Shown: positions 6,937 through 13,114 of the stretch, piece after piece
Numbering within the stretch: the first letter of the stretch is position 1
Layout: each line of letters begins with the position of its first letter
Assembly (NCBI GenBank): GCA_023417745.1
Contig: JAEZEM010000124.1
Location: 1 to 13,114 of the forward strand
Source of the DNA: Pseudomonadota bacterium
GTDB lineage: Bacteria; Desulfobacterota; Desulfovibrionia; Desulfovibrionales; Desulfovibrionaceae
Direction of reading: 5' to 3'
DNA: 13,114 bases
Notes under the pieces: model-generated
Databases searched by the model: none
The model's input: only the letters and a program-made list of their open reading frames with translations
What the model was told of the DNA's origin: nothing
Program-made: the position numbers and the translations under genes

Positions 6937-8475
6937 TCATTGCTCCAGATGCATGCGGGTCATGGAGGTTTTGAGGTCGCTGGCCAGGTGGGCCAGATCG
7001 GTGACGGCCGAGGAGGCCACGGCCATGGCTCCGGCCGTGGATTCGGCGATGGTGTTGATGTGGTCGGTGGAGCGGTTGATTTCCTCGGAGGTGGCCGACT
7101 GCTGTTCGGCGGCGGCGGCGATGCCGCGCACCTGATCCGAGGTGCGCTCCACGAAGTTGAGAATCTGGCGCAGGGCGTCGCCGGCGTCGTGGGCCAGGGC
7201 GTCGGCCTTTTCGATGACGTGGGTGGTCTCGTCGGTGGCGGCCATGTTGCGGCCGGCGCTGTCCTGGATGGCCCGGATGAAGTTGCTGACTTCCTTGGTG
7301 GCGGTCATGGTTTTTTCGGCCAGCTTGCGGACTTCGTCGGCGACCACGGCAAAGCCGCGTCCGGCCTCGCCGGCCCGGGCCGCTTCGATGGCGGCATTAA
7401 GCGCCAGCAGGTTGGTCTGGTCGGCGATGTCGGAGATGACCTGCATGATCTGGCCGATGCCCTGGGCCTGTTCGCCAAGGCCGCGCATTTCGGATTTGAG
7501 GCCGGCGGCTTTTTCGCTCACCGACTCCATGACTTCAATGACCTTGTCCACGAGGCCCGCGCCGGTGGCGGCCATGGAATTGGCCTGCCCGGCGGTGGCG
7601 GCGGCGTCGCCGGCGTTGCGGGCCACTTCGAGGATGGTGGAATTCATTTCCTCAATGGCCGTGGCCACCTCGGCGGTGCGGGCGCGCTGCTCTTCCATGC
7701 CCTCGGTGGACTGGACGATCTGGGCGCTCATTTGTTCGGCCGCCTCGGACAGGCTCTCGGCCACGCTGGTGGCGTCCTTGACGCCGCTGGCGATGCGGCT
7801 GTTTTGCTCGGTGATGGTGCGTTCCTTGAGGACCACGCCGGTGAAGTCGGCCACGGACACGAACGCGCCGATGAGCTTGCCCTCGAAGTCGACGACCGGG
7901 GAGGAGAAGATGCTGATGAATTTGTGGTTGCCCTTGCGGGTGTCGAATTCGGTCTTGGAAGACTGTTTCTGACGGGAGCGCAGGGCTTGCTCGGCAATGG
8001 TTTCGCGGGAGTCGCCGTAAAAGAACCGCGAAAAGGACGTGCCGACATGCTTGTCCGGCGCGCCGTCGTTTTCGGTCAGGCGCACCATGTAGTCGTTGAG
8101 CCACTTGAGCTTGCCCTGTTCGTCGACGATGGCCATGGGCGTGATGATGTTGCCGATCATGGCTTCGTCCCGGGACAGCCGGGTCTTGAGGGCGATCTCG
8201 TGGGGAGCCAGCGCCTCGCGCAGGGCGGCGGTTTCGAGCAGGGGATGATCGGTGATGCTGCAGGTGAAGGCATTGGAAGTCATGGCGGCAAAGGTCTCGG
8301 TCACCTGGGAACATGCCCCGTTGACCGCACTTTGGGTCCAGAAGACGAAAATCGTGGTCAGGGCGAACGAAGCGGCCAGCAAGGACACGGCGGCCGGTCC
8401 TCCGCCGAGGAAGCCGGCGGCAGCCAGGAGCAAGGCGTTGACAATGACGCAACACACAATCGGGAACGACTTCAT
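6937..8475 (-). CDS. Methyl-accepting chemotaxis protein with cytoplasmic PAS domain
   Basis: A 512-residue chemoreceptor that should control the CheA kinase. Residues 5-25 and 28-47 form two membrane helices joined by a turn of a few residues, so there is no periplasmic sensor. Residues 106-215 look like a PAS domain (MAIVDEQGKLKWLN, then FISIFSSPVVDFEGKLIGAF). Residues 230-505 form the long signalling coiled coil, with the conserved hairpin tip ISDIADQTNLLALNAAIEAA (348-367) followed by RAGEAGRGFAVVADEVRKLA. No HAMP domain is evident between helix 2 and PAS, and there is no C-terminal CheR/CheB pentapeptide. GGAGG five bases before 8475 chooses this start over an upstream in-frame one. The signal is probably intracellular, such as redox state or a small ligand; no heme-binding CxxCH is present. 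It is transcribed toward the Ehr operon. Confidence 0.9.
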   Translation of the reverse strand: MKSFPIVCCVIVNALLLAAAGFLGGGPAAVSLLAASFALTTIFVFWTQSAVNGACSQVTETFAAMTSNAFTCSITDHPLLETAALREALAPHEIALKTRLSRDEAMIGNIITPMAIVDEQGKLKWLNDYMVRLTENDGAPDKHVGTSFSRFFYGDSRETIAEQALRSRQKQSSKTEFDTRKGNHKFISIFSSPVVDFEGKLIGAFVSVADFTGVVLKERTITEQNSRIASGVKDATSVAESLSEAAEQMSAQIVQSTEGMEEQRARTAEVATAIEEMNSTILEVARNAGDAAATAGQANSMAATGAGLVDKVIEVMESVSEKAAGLKSEMRGLGEQAQGIGQIMQVISDIADQTNLLALNAAIEAARAGEAGRGFAVVADEVRKLAEKTMTATKEVSNFIRAIQDSAGRNMAATDETTHVIEKADALAHDAGDALRQILNFVERTSDQVRGIAAAAEQQSATSEEINRSTDHINTIAESTAGAMAVASSAVTDLAHLASDLKTSMTRMHLEQ

Positions 8476-8480
8476 ACGAT

Positions 8481-8485
8481 CCTCC
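8481..8485 (-). promoter_or_regulatory. Ribosome-binding site of the chemoreceptor gene
   Basis: GGAGG five bases before the ATG at 8475. It decides the start, since the frame stays open upstream to about 8556 without a comparable site. Confidence 0.75.
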
Positions 8486-8703
8486 GACGCCGACGAGACG
8501 ACTCCGCAAAAGCAGGTGGGGCTCTGCGTAACGCAATGGCCTTCAAAGCGCAACACATCAGATATGGGAAAGCCCGGTTGCCGTGGAAGAACCGGTCAAA
8601 CCACGACAAATCAGCACGGGGAGGAGATTCTCAATTGGGTAAAACGTCTACAATGTCTTTCAATATCCGAAAATGTCGCTCCTGGGTCGTGCGGCGCGCA
8701 AAA

Positions 8704-11088
8704 TCAGCGCGAATTCCCAGACGGCGGGGCGAAATTGAGGGGGGTCAGCGCTGTTTGATAAGACGATTTTTGTAAAAGCGAGGTCACGGTGTCGCTCGGG
8801 GCCGGGCCGCAGCAGCACGAGGAGCCGCCGGCGTCGAAGTCCGGATTGGCGATCCGGCCGCGTTCGTCCAGGACCAGCAGGAAGGCCCCGGCCGGGTCGT
8901 CCTCGTGGAGTTCCACCTCGCGCACCTCGCCGGCCGGCAGCAGCTCGCCCGAGGCCAGGGCCACGGCCCGAAACGGCCCCCGGTAGAGCACCCGGCGGCG
9001 CACCGGCGCGGCCAGCGGTTTTTTCGCCTCCACGGTGACGGAATAGAAATCATGGCCGCCGACCACCCGGTAGGGGAAACGGCGCAGGATGCGCACGGCC
9101 GTGAAGCCGGCTTCCTCAAGGATGGCGATCAGATCGGTCTGGGTCAGTGTGCCGGAGATGCACTCGCCGCGTAGCGTCGGATCGTTGCGGATGACGGCCG
9201 GAGCCGGGGTCTCGGTGGCCACGTCGGAAAAGACGATGCGCCCGCCCGGAGCCAGCACACGCAGGATCTCGGCGTAGAGCCGGCGTTTTTTGGTGGAGAG
9301 GTTCAGCACGCAGTTGGAGACGATGCAGTGGACCGACCCGTCGGCCACGGGCAGGGCTTCGAGGTAGCCCTGGACAAAGACGGCGTTGGCGTAGCCCAGC
9401 ACCTCGGCCGTGGCCGCCCCGGCCCTGGCCGCCCGCCCCAGCATGGCCGGCAGCATGTCCACGCCGATGGCCCGGCCGGTGGGCCCCACCTGTCGGGCGG
9501 CGATGAGGCATTCCACCCCGGCCCCGCAGCCGAGGTCCATGACCGTCTCGCCCGGGGCCAGGGCGGCGTCGGCCACGGGCGAGCCGCAGCCGTAGCCGCG
9601 CACCCGGTAGAATTCCGGGATATGGTCCACCAGTTCCAGGGGATAGCGCACCGGGTTGACGATGTCGCCTTTCTCCACAGCGGCCGCTTCGGTGTAGAAA
9701 TCCTTGATGTGGCCAAGGCTGGTCGTGCCGGCCATGGACAGCAGGCAGTTGGCGTGGGCCAGGGCCACCTCGCCGTGGGCGTGGCAGCTCTCGTGGGTCT
9801 CGCCCATTTTCAGCCGCAGCCCGGGCCGATCCGGCCGGCCTTCGGGCGCGTCCGCCGCCTCCCGGGCGATCATCCAGGCGGCCAGACGGCGGCGCAAGGG
9901 CAGATAGGGGTCCTGGCCGTCGAAGCGGCCGTCGTGCCGCCAGGCATGGTCCGGGTCCGGGCCGCCGAGCACGAACCGCCAGGGATCATCCGAATCGGCG
10001 CAGGTGACGCGGCGAAGCCCGGCCAAAACCGGGCTGTTCCGCCAGGCCGCCGCCAGCCCGCCTTGGTCGATAGGCGTGGCCACGGCCGTCTCGCCAATAA
10101 GGGCCGGACTCGGGTAGAGCCGGCCATCGGGACCCACGGCCACCGATTCCCAGCCCGACGTCGCGCCGTCGTGGCGGGTGCCGGCCGGGGAAAACACCTG
10201 GCCGGCCAGGGCGGTCAGGTTGTCGACGGCCACGCCGGCCGCATCGGCCCGCCGGGCCGCCTCGGTCACGGCGGCAAAAAGCGCGTCGTCGTCCGGGCGA
10301 TGGTCGTCGCGGCCCCGGCCGGCGGCGAAATGCCACATGAAATGCAGCCCGGCCGCGCCGACGTTGGCGGCCAGATCGGCCAGGGCCGGCAGGTCGGCCA
10401 CGTTGTCCCTGGTGGGGCAGGCCGACAAGGTGACGCCAAAGCCCATGGCCCTGGCCCGGGCCAAATCGTCGGTGAGCCGGGCAAAGGCGCCGGACCCGCG
10501 CAGGGCGTCGTGGCGCGGAGCCAGACCATCGCAGCTCACCTGGAAATGCACCCGGTCCCGGGGCCAGGAGGCGACAAGGGCGGCCTGGTCGGAAAAGCCC
10601 GTGCCGTTGGTGAGGATGGCCACATGGCTGCCCGGCACGGCCAGGGCGGCGGCCACGATGTCGCCAAGCCCCGGATGGCAGAAAGGTTCGCCGCCGGTCA
10701 GGGCAAAGACGCGGCAGCCCAGGGCCGCCGCCTCGGCCAGGCGGGCCAGGGCGACGTCGGTTGGCAGCTCAACCCCGGCCGCCGGACCGGAGCAGAAAAG
10801 GCAGTGGCGGCAGGCCAGGTTGCAGCGGTCGGTGATGTGGAGCCACAGTTCGCCCAGGCGCGACAGGGTCAGGGCCTCGTGGCGGCCGGCGTAGGGGGTG
10901 GCCGCGGCCTCGGGCAGCCGGGCCAGGAACAGGGCGTCGTCCACGGACCCGGCGCAGCCGGCGGCCGCCCGCTCAATGGCGGCCTGCCCGGCGGCGTTGG
11001 GCACGAACCAGTCCGGCCCCTGGGGAAAAAGATAAATGGCGGCGTCGCCTGCGGCAATGCTGGTCCAGCGGTCGAGTTCGAAAGGCAT
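8704..11088 (-). CDS. Radical SAM - ArsM-like methyltransferase fusion protein
   Basis: A 794-residue multidomain protein. Residues 1-60 (YLFPQGPDWFVPNAAG) resemble a PqqD/RRE-type winged helix. Residues 80-300 are a radical SAM domain with C89-x3-C93-x2-C96 and TGGEP (131-135). Residues 310-390 look like a SPASM tail (GPDGRLYPSP, GGPDPDH), but most cluster cysteines are missing. A linker with C435 and C448 (ESCHAHGE, HANC) leads to a methyltransferase domain (495-690) with DLGCGAG (518-524). Cys501 in YGCGSP, Cys593 in SNCVLNLS and Cys643 in GECISG match the three cysteines ArsM uses to bind As(III). Residues 698-755 form a small beta-rich domain, followed by CCC at 758-760. GGGAG six bases before 11088 sets the start, and no ribosome-binding site precedes the methyltransferase part, so it is one polypeptide. 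The substrate is unknown: metalloid product synthesis or peptide modification are both possible. Confidence 0.85.
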   Translation of the reverse strand: MPFELDRWTSIAAGDAAIYLFPQGPDWFVPNAAGQAAIERAAAGCAGSVDDALFLARLPEAAATPYAGRHEALTLSRLGELWLHITDRCNLACRHCLFCSGPAAGVELPTDVALARLAEAAALGCRVFALTGGEPFCHPGLGDIVAAALAVPGSHVAILTNGTGFSDQAALVASWPRDRVHFQVSCDGLAPRHDALRGSGAFARLTDDLARARAMGFGVTLSACPTRDNVADLPALADLAANVGAAGLHFMWHFAAGRGRDDHRPDDDALFAAVTEAARRADAAGVAVDNLTALAGQVFSPAGTRHDGATSGWESVAVGPDGRLYPSPALIGETAVATPIDQGGLAAAWRNSPVLAGLRRVTCADSDDPWRFVLGGPDPDHAWRHDGRFDGQDPYLPLRRRLAAWMIAREAADAPEGRPDRPGLRLKMGETHESCHAHGEVALAHANCLLSMAGTTSLGHIKDFYTEAAAVEKGDIVNPVRYPLELVDHIPEFYRVRGYGCGSPVADAALAPGETVMDLGCGAGVECLIAARQVGPTGRAIGVDMLPAMLGRAARAGAATAEVLGYANAVFVQGYLEALPVADGSVHCIVSNCVLNLSTKKRRLYAEILRVLAPGGRIVFSDVATETPAPAVIRNDPTLRGECISGTLTQTDLIAILEEAGFTAVRILRRFPYRVVGGHDFYSVTVEAKKPLAAPVRRRVLYRGPFRAVALASGELLPAGEVREVELHEDDPAGAFLLVLDERGRIANPDFDAGGSSCCCGPAPSDTVTSLLQKSSYQTALTPLNFAPPSGNSR

Positions 11089-11094
11089 GGCGGT

Positions 11095-11099
11095 CTCCC
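11095..11099 (-). promoter_or_regulatory. Ribosome-binding site of the radical SAM fusion gene
   Basis: GGGAG six bases upstream of the ATG at 11088. It favours this start over an in-frame upstream extension of 100 codons that would cross into the divergent gene. Confidence 0.7.
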
Positions 11100-11271
11100 G
11101 GGCGGCAAGGCTTTTCCCCGGACGACGAGCGGCCGGGCCTGCCATCCCTAACCCAGGGTCGGGGCCGGCGACAAGGCCGGTCGGCTGACGTGCAGGGCCG
11201 CAATCCACCGGTTGGGGATTGACCCGGCCGCCGGGCTGTGGAAACAGGCCTGCGGCGGCCATCGCCGCCAA

Positions 11272-11275
11272 AGGA
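11272..11275 (+). promoter_or_regulatory. Ribosome-binding site of ychJ
   Basis: AGGA within AAAGGAT, six bases before the ATG at 11282. It supports this start over an in-frame one at 11219 that would add 21 unrelated residues. Confidence 0.6.
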
Positions 11276-11281
11276 TGCCCC

Positions 11282-11782
11282 ATGACCGACACCGAACTCT
11301 GTCCCTGCTGTTCCGGCCGGCCCTTTGCCGATTGCTGCGGCCCGATCCTGGCCGGCACGGCCAAGGCGGCCACGGCCGAGGCGCTCATGCGCTCGCGCTA
11401 CGCCGCCTTTGTCAAAAACGACATGGCCTATCTCGGCGCCAGCCTGGTCGCGGCCAAACGGCCCGGCTTTTCCGCCACGACCATCGCCGCCTGGAACGCC
11501 GACGTGGTCTGGAAAGGCCTGGAGATCCTCGAAACCGCCCAGGGCGGCCCGGACGACGAGCGCGGCGAAGTGCGTTTCGTGGCCTCCTACGAAAAGGACG
11601 GCCAGGCCGGCGATATCCGCGAGCATGCCCGGTTTCGCCAAAAAGGCGGCCGTTGGTACTACCTGGATGGCAAGCTGGAAGCGGCCGAACCGCAAACCGT
11701 CCCCAAACGCGCCCCGGCCGGCCGCAACGACCCCTGCCCCTGCGGCTCCGGGGTGAAGTATAAAAAGTGCTGCGGTAAGTAA
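11282..11782 (+). CDS. ychJ: YchJ family (UPF0225) protein with two SEC-C motifs
   Basis: A 166-residue soluble protein, close to the ~150 residues of E. coli YchJ. It has a zinc-binding-type SEC-C motif at each end: C7-x-C9 with C18-C19 (CPCCSGRPFADCC) and C152-x-C154 with C163-C164 (CPCGSGVKYKKCC). Between them is the NTF2-like YchJ domain, recognisable from AEALMRSRYAAFVKNDMAYL, FVASYEKDG, EHARFRQKGGRWYYLDG. SEC-C motifs occur at the C-terminus of SecA, where they contact SecB and zinc, but the role of YchJ itself is not established. The gene is divergent from the radical SAM fusion gene, with 193 bases between the two starts. It precedes the methyltransferase gene at 11886 on the same strand, and the two may share a transcript. 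Confidence 0.9.
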   Translation: MTDTELCPCCSGRPFADCCGPILAGTAKAATAEALMRSRYAAFVKNDMAYLGASLVAAKRPGFSATTIAAWNADVVWKGLEILETAQGGPDDERGEVRFVASYEKDGQAGDIREHARFRQKGGRWYYLDGKLEAAEPQTVPKRAPAGRNDPCPCGSGVKYKKCCGK

Positions 11783-11814
11783 TAGGGAGAGGAGAGGGGA
11801 GATGCCTCCGGCGG

Positions 11815-11859
11815 CCGGGAGGGGGTAACCCCCTCCCGGACCCTCCCTGATAGGGGGGG
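11815..11859. repeat. GC-rich intergenic palindromes, possible REP-like element
   Basis: A near-perfect palindrome (11815-11839) has 12-base arms CCGGGAGGGGGT and its complement around one central base. It is directly followed by a second hairpin (11841-11859) with arms CCCTCCCT and AGGGGGGG around GAT. The preceding bases read GCCTCCGGCGG. No T run follows on the plus strand. The layout resembles GC-rich palindromic elements that I recall from intergenic regions of Desulfovibrio-type genomes; copy number cannot be judged from a single window. Confidence 0.5.
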
Positions 11860-11885
11860 CAGCAAAGTTGCGAAAAGAGGGAATG

Positions 11886-12515
11886 ATGGCGGCGCGGATC
11901 ACGGCTTCGCTCACGTTTTTGCAGCATGTTCTGGCTGAGACCCTGCGCCCCGGCGATCTGGCCGTGGACGCCACCGTGGGCAACGGCCACGACACGGCCT
12001 TGCTGGCCCGGCTGGTCGGGCCGTCGGGCCTGGTCCACGGCTTTGACGTGCAGGCCGAGGCCATCGCCTCGGCCGAACGGCTCCTGGCCGCCGCCGGCCT
12101 GGCCGAGCGCGTGCGCCTCCATGCCCTGGGCCACGAGCACATGGCCGAGGCTCTGCCGGAAGCCGACCATTGCCGGACGGCGGCCGTGGTTTTTAACCTC
12201 GGCTACCTGCCCGGCGGCGACGAAACCCGCACGACCCGGCCGGAAACCACCCTGGCCGCCCTGGAAGGGAGCCGGAAAATCCTGGCCCCGGGCGGCGTCA
12301 TCGCCCTGGCCTGCTACGGCGGCCATGCCGGCGGGGCCGAGGAAACGGCCGCCGTGGCCGCCTGGTGCCGGTCGCTGCCTTTTGCCGACTGGCGAGTGGC
12401 CCGCTACGAACTGATCAACAAGCCCGGCGGCCCCATCGTGGCCGTCATCGCCCACAAGCTTCAGGGCGTCGCATCCACGCAAAACGCCGCCGACGTTTCC
12501 CGGACAGCAGACTAA
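11886..12515 (+). CDS. mnmM: YtqB/MnmM-type class I SAM-dependent methyltransferase
   Basis: A 209-residue protein of the family earlier called putative rRNA methylase (YtqB). The Bacillus subtilis member is MnmM, which methylates the aminomethyl group of the wobble uridine (to mnm5U or mnm5s2U) in tRNA. Motif I for SAM binding is DATVGNGHDT (28-37). The family signature NLGYLPGGD is at 104-112, followed by the downstream Thr-rich and Glu-containing segment TTRPETTLAAL. A later motif APGGVIALACYGGH (134-147) is typical, and the length matches the family. The start is ambiguous: ATG codons lie at 11883 and 11886, and a TTG at 11868. GAGGG at 11877-11881 gives best spacing to the 11886 ATG. The assignment as MnmM rather than a related methyltransferase is by family likeness only. 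Confidence 0.8.
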   Translation: MAARITASLTFLQHVLAETLRPGDLAVDATVGNGHDTALLARLVGPSGLVHGFDVQAEAIASAERLLAAAGLAERVRLHALGHEHMAEALPEADHCRTAAVVFNLGYLPGGDETRTTRPETTLAALEGSRKILAPGGVIALACYGGHAGGAEETAAVAAWCRSLPFADWRVARYELINKPGGPIVAVIAHKLQGVASTQNAADVSRTAD

Positions 12516-12577
12516 CCCACGCGTTTTTCGTAACAAAGCAGCGTCTTTTTAAAGGGACACGACACGCCCTGCGGTTT

Positions 12578-12607
12578 CGGCGGCGGTCGTGCCCCTGCCG
12601 CCGTTTT
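12578..12607 (+). terminator. Probable intrinsic terminator after mnmM
   Basis: Arms CGGCGGC (12578-12584) and GCCGCCG (12597-12603) enclose a 12-base loop and are followed by TTTT (12604-12607). It lies 62 bases after the mnmM stop. The T run is short, so strength is uncertain. Confidence 0.5.
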
Positions 12608-12786
12608 GCATCCCTGCCGCGTCCTGCGGTCTGTCCCCGCGTCCTCCGTTCGGCCCCCTGGCCCTCGGGCCGGATTACCCCGGCCCAACTTCCCCTGCCG
12701 ACCGGCCATGCCCGGCCGCCGCACTGCCGTTGCAGTCCCCTCAGGTCCGCCTGGCAGCCATAAGCGTCTGTCTCCGAGCGGGTTCA

Positions 12787-12817
12787 TTGACAAAATCTGA
12801 CCGTGGGTATTTAGTAT
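12787..12817 (+). promoter_or_regulatory. Possible sigma70 promoter for the right-edge gene
   Basis: A perfect TTGACA (12787-12792) is followed by the AT-rich TATTTAGTAT. TATTTA at 15 bases or TAGTAT at 19 bases could act as the -10 box, and neither spacing is ideal. A transcript would have a leader of roughly 240 bases before the start at 13066. Confidence 0.35.
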
Positions 12818-13055
12818 CCGCTGTAGTAAAAATGGGCTTGCCCGGCTCCACGACGTCAGGTTTGGGATGCCGGATGCACGGACTGGCGGCTGTCCGGGCG
12901 TTGGATTCGTTTTTTACGCAAGAAGTTCGTTTTCGTTTAAGACGCCGTGAGCTGCATCAGATAAGACTTGTCGCAATCGGCTCAGGCTATCCGTCCAGAC
13001 CACGGGGAATTCGAAACGCCGCCGACGCTGACGGACGCGGCCAAACGAACATGTT

Positions 13056-13059
13056 GGAG
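13056..13059 (+). promoter_or_regulatory. Ribosome-binding site of the right-edge gene
   Basis: GGAG six bases before the ATG at 13066. It favours this ATG over the in-frame ATG at 13051, which has no such site. Confidence 0.55.
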
Positions 13060-13065
13060 CAGCCC

Positions 13066-13114
13066 ATGCGCAGCAGGTCGATCATTGTCGCCATCATGGC
13101 TTTTGTCCTGGCTC
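13066..13114 (+). CDS. N-terminus of an unidentified exported or membrane protein
   Basis: Only 16 codons are present before the window ends. They read as a short basic start (MRSRS) followed by a hydrophobic run IIVAIMAFVLA, which is the pattern of a signal peptide or first membrane helix. A good GGAG precedes the start, and a promoter-like TTGACA lies about 270 bases upstream. Nothing can be said of the function. Confidence 0.55.
   Translation, partial: MRSRSIIVAIMAFVLA

Larger units (their letters stand above)
12516..13065. other. 550-base stretch without a convincing gene
   Basis: Codon-like structure is absent and the short open frames on both strands have low-complexity, Arg/Pro-rich translations. 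It contains the probable terminator at 12578-12607, a GC-rich hairpin GGGCCGG/CCGGCCC near 12667-12686 without a T run, and a possible promoter near 12787-12817. After that the DNA is less GC-rich than the coding parts. No tRNA, CRISPR or known riboswitch was recognised. Confidence 0.6.

Noticed and set aside
6940..8775. Long plus-strand open frame of about 610 codons opposite the chemoreceptor gene
   Set aside because: The translation is Gly/His/Asp-rich with no family resemblance, and it is the mirror of a clear chemoreceptor gene. Such frames are expected in GC-rich DNA.
11089..11140. Fragment resembling the 3' part of a cobalamin riboswitch (GGGAGACCGCC, minus strand)
   Set aside because: The other required elements, such as the GCCACTG box and the upstream core, are missing. 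The GGGAG is simply the ribosome-binding site.
9328..11151. Long plus-strand open frame opposite the radical SAM fusion gene
   Set aside because: The translation is Gly/Ala/Arg/Gln-rich without motifs, whereas the minus strand has radical SAM and methyltransferase motifs throughout.
11089..11388. In-frame upstream extension of the radical SAM fusion gene by 100 codons
   Set aside because: It runs antisense into ychJ, its translation is low-complexity Ala/Pro/Gly, and GGGAG marks the start at 11088.
11868..11885. TTG start for the methyltransferase gene at 11868
   Set aside because: No ribosome-binding site precedes it, and the GAGGG at 11877-11881 lies inside the added codons with good spacing to the ATG at 11886.
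12512..12793. Minus-strand open frame of 93 codons
   Set aside because: The translation is Arg/Gly/Pro-rich with no recognisable fold, there is no ribosome-binding site, and it contains the terminator sequences of the opposite strand.
12832..13114. Frame open from an ATG at 12832 through the right-edge gene
   Set aside because: There is no ribosome-binding site, the first 78 residues are Arg-rich and featureless, and the GGAG plus signal-peptide-like start at 13066 is far better.

Overview
The window is G+C-rich chromosomal DNA. It resembles a sulfate-reducing deltaproteobacterium of the Desulfovibrio/Solidesulfovibrio type. This is inferred from base composition, the energy-converting membrane complex, the methyl-accepting chemoreceptor and the style of the GC-rich intergenic palindromes; no rRNA or other marker gene is present to confirm it.

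Positions 1-6799 (all minus strand) hold a six-gene cluster for a membrane complex related to complex I and group 4 hydrogenases. In transcription order it encodes a HyfB-like antiporter subunit, a NuoH-like subunit, a NuoK/HyfE-like subunit, a second antiporter subunit (HyfF-like), a NuoC-NuoD-like large subunit, and the start of a ferredoxin-type/small subunit that runs off the left edge. The large subunit lacks both CxxC pairs that hold the NiFe centre. That, with the gene order, makes it an energy-converting hydrogenase-related (Ehr) complex rather than a true hydrogenase. The first five genes are packed with 2-5 nt gaps or a 4-nt ATGA overlap. The last gene is set apart by a 116-nt AT-rich gap with a palindrome and a -35-like box.

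Positions 6864-8475 (minus strand) hold a chemoreceptor with two membrane helices, no periplasmic domain and one cytoplasmic PAS domain. A strong intrinsic terminator separates it from the Ehr operon it precedes.

Positions 8704-11088 (minus strand) hold the most unusual gene: a 794-residue fusion of a PqqD/RRE-like N-terminus, a radical SAM domain with a cysteine-depleted SPASM-like tail, and a methyltransferase domain that resembles the arsenite methyltransferase ArsM and keeps its three catalytic-type cysteines. It ends in a small beta-rich domain and a CCC motif. Its substrate is unknown; it could build an organoarsenic or organoselenium product or modify a peptide.

Positions 11282-12515 (plus strand, divergent) hold a YchJ-family SEC-C protein and a YtqB/MnmM-type tRNA methyltransferase, separated by a GC-rich palindromic intergenic element. 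Positions 12516-13065 hold no convincing gene: there is a probable terminator, a possible sigma70 promoter and a long leader. The first 16 codons of a gene with a signal-peptide-like start lie at the right edge.
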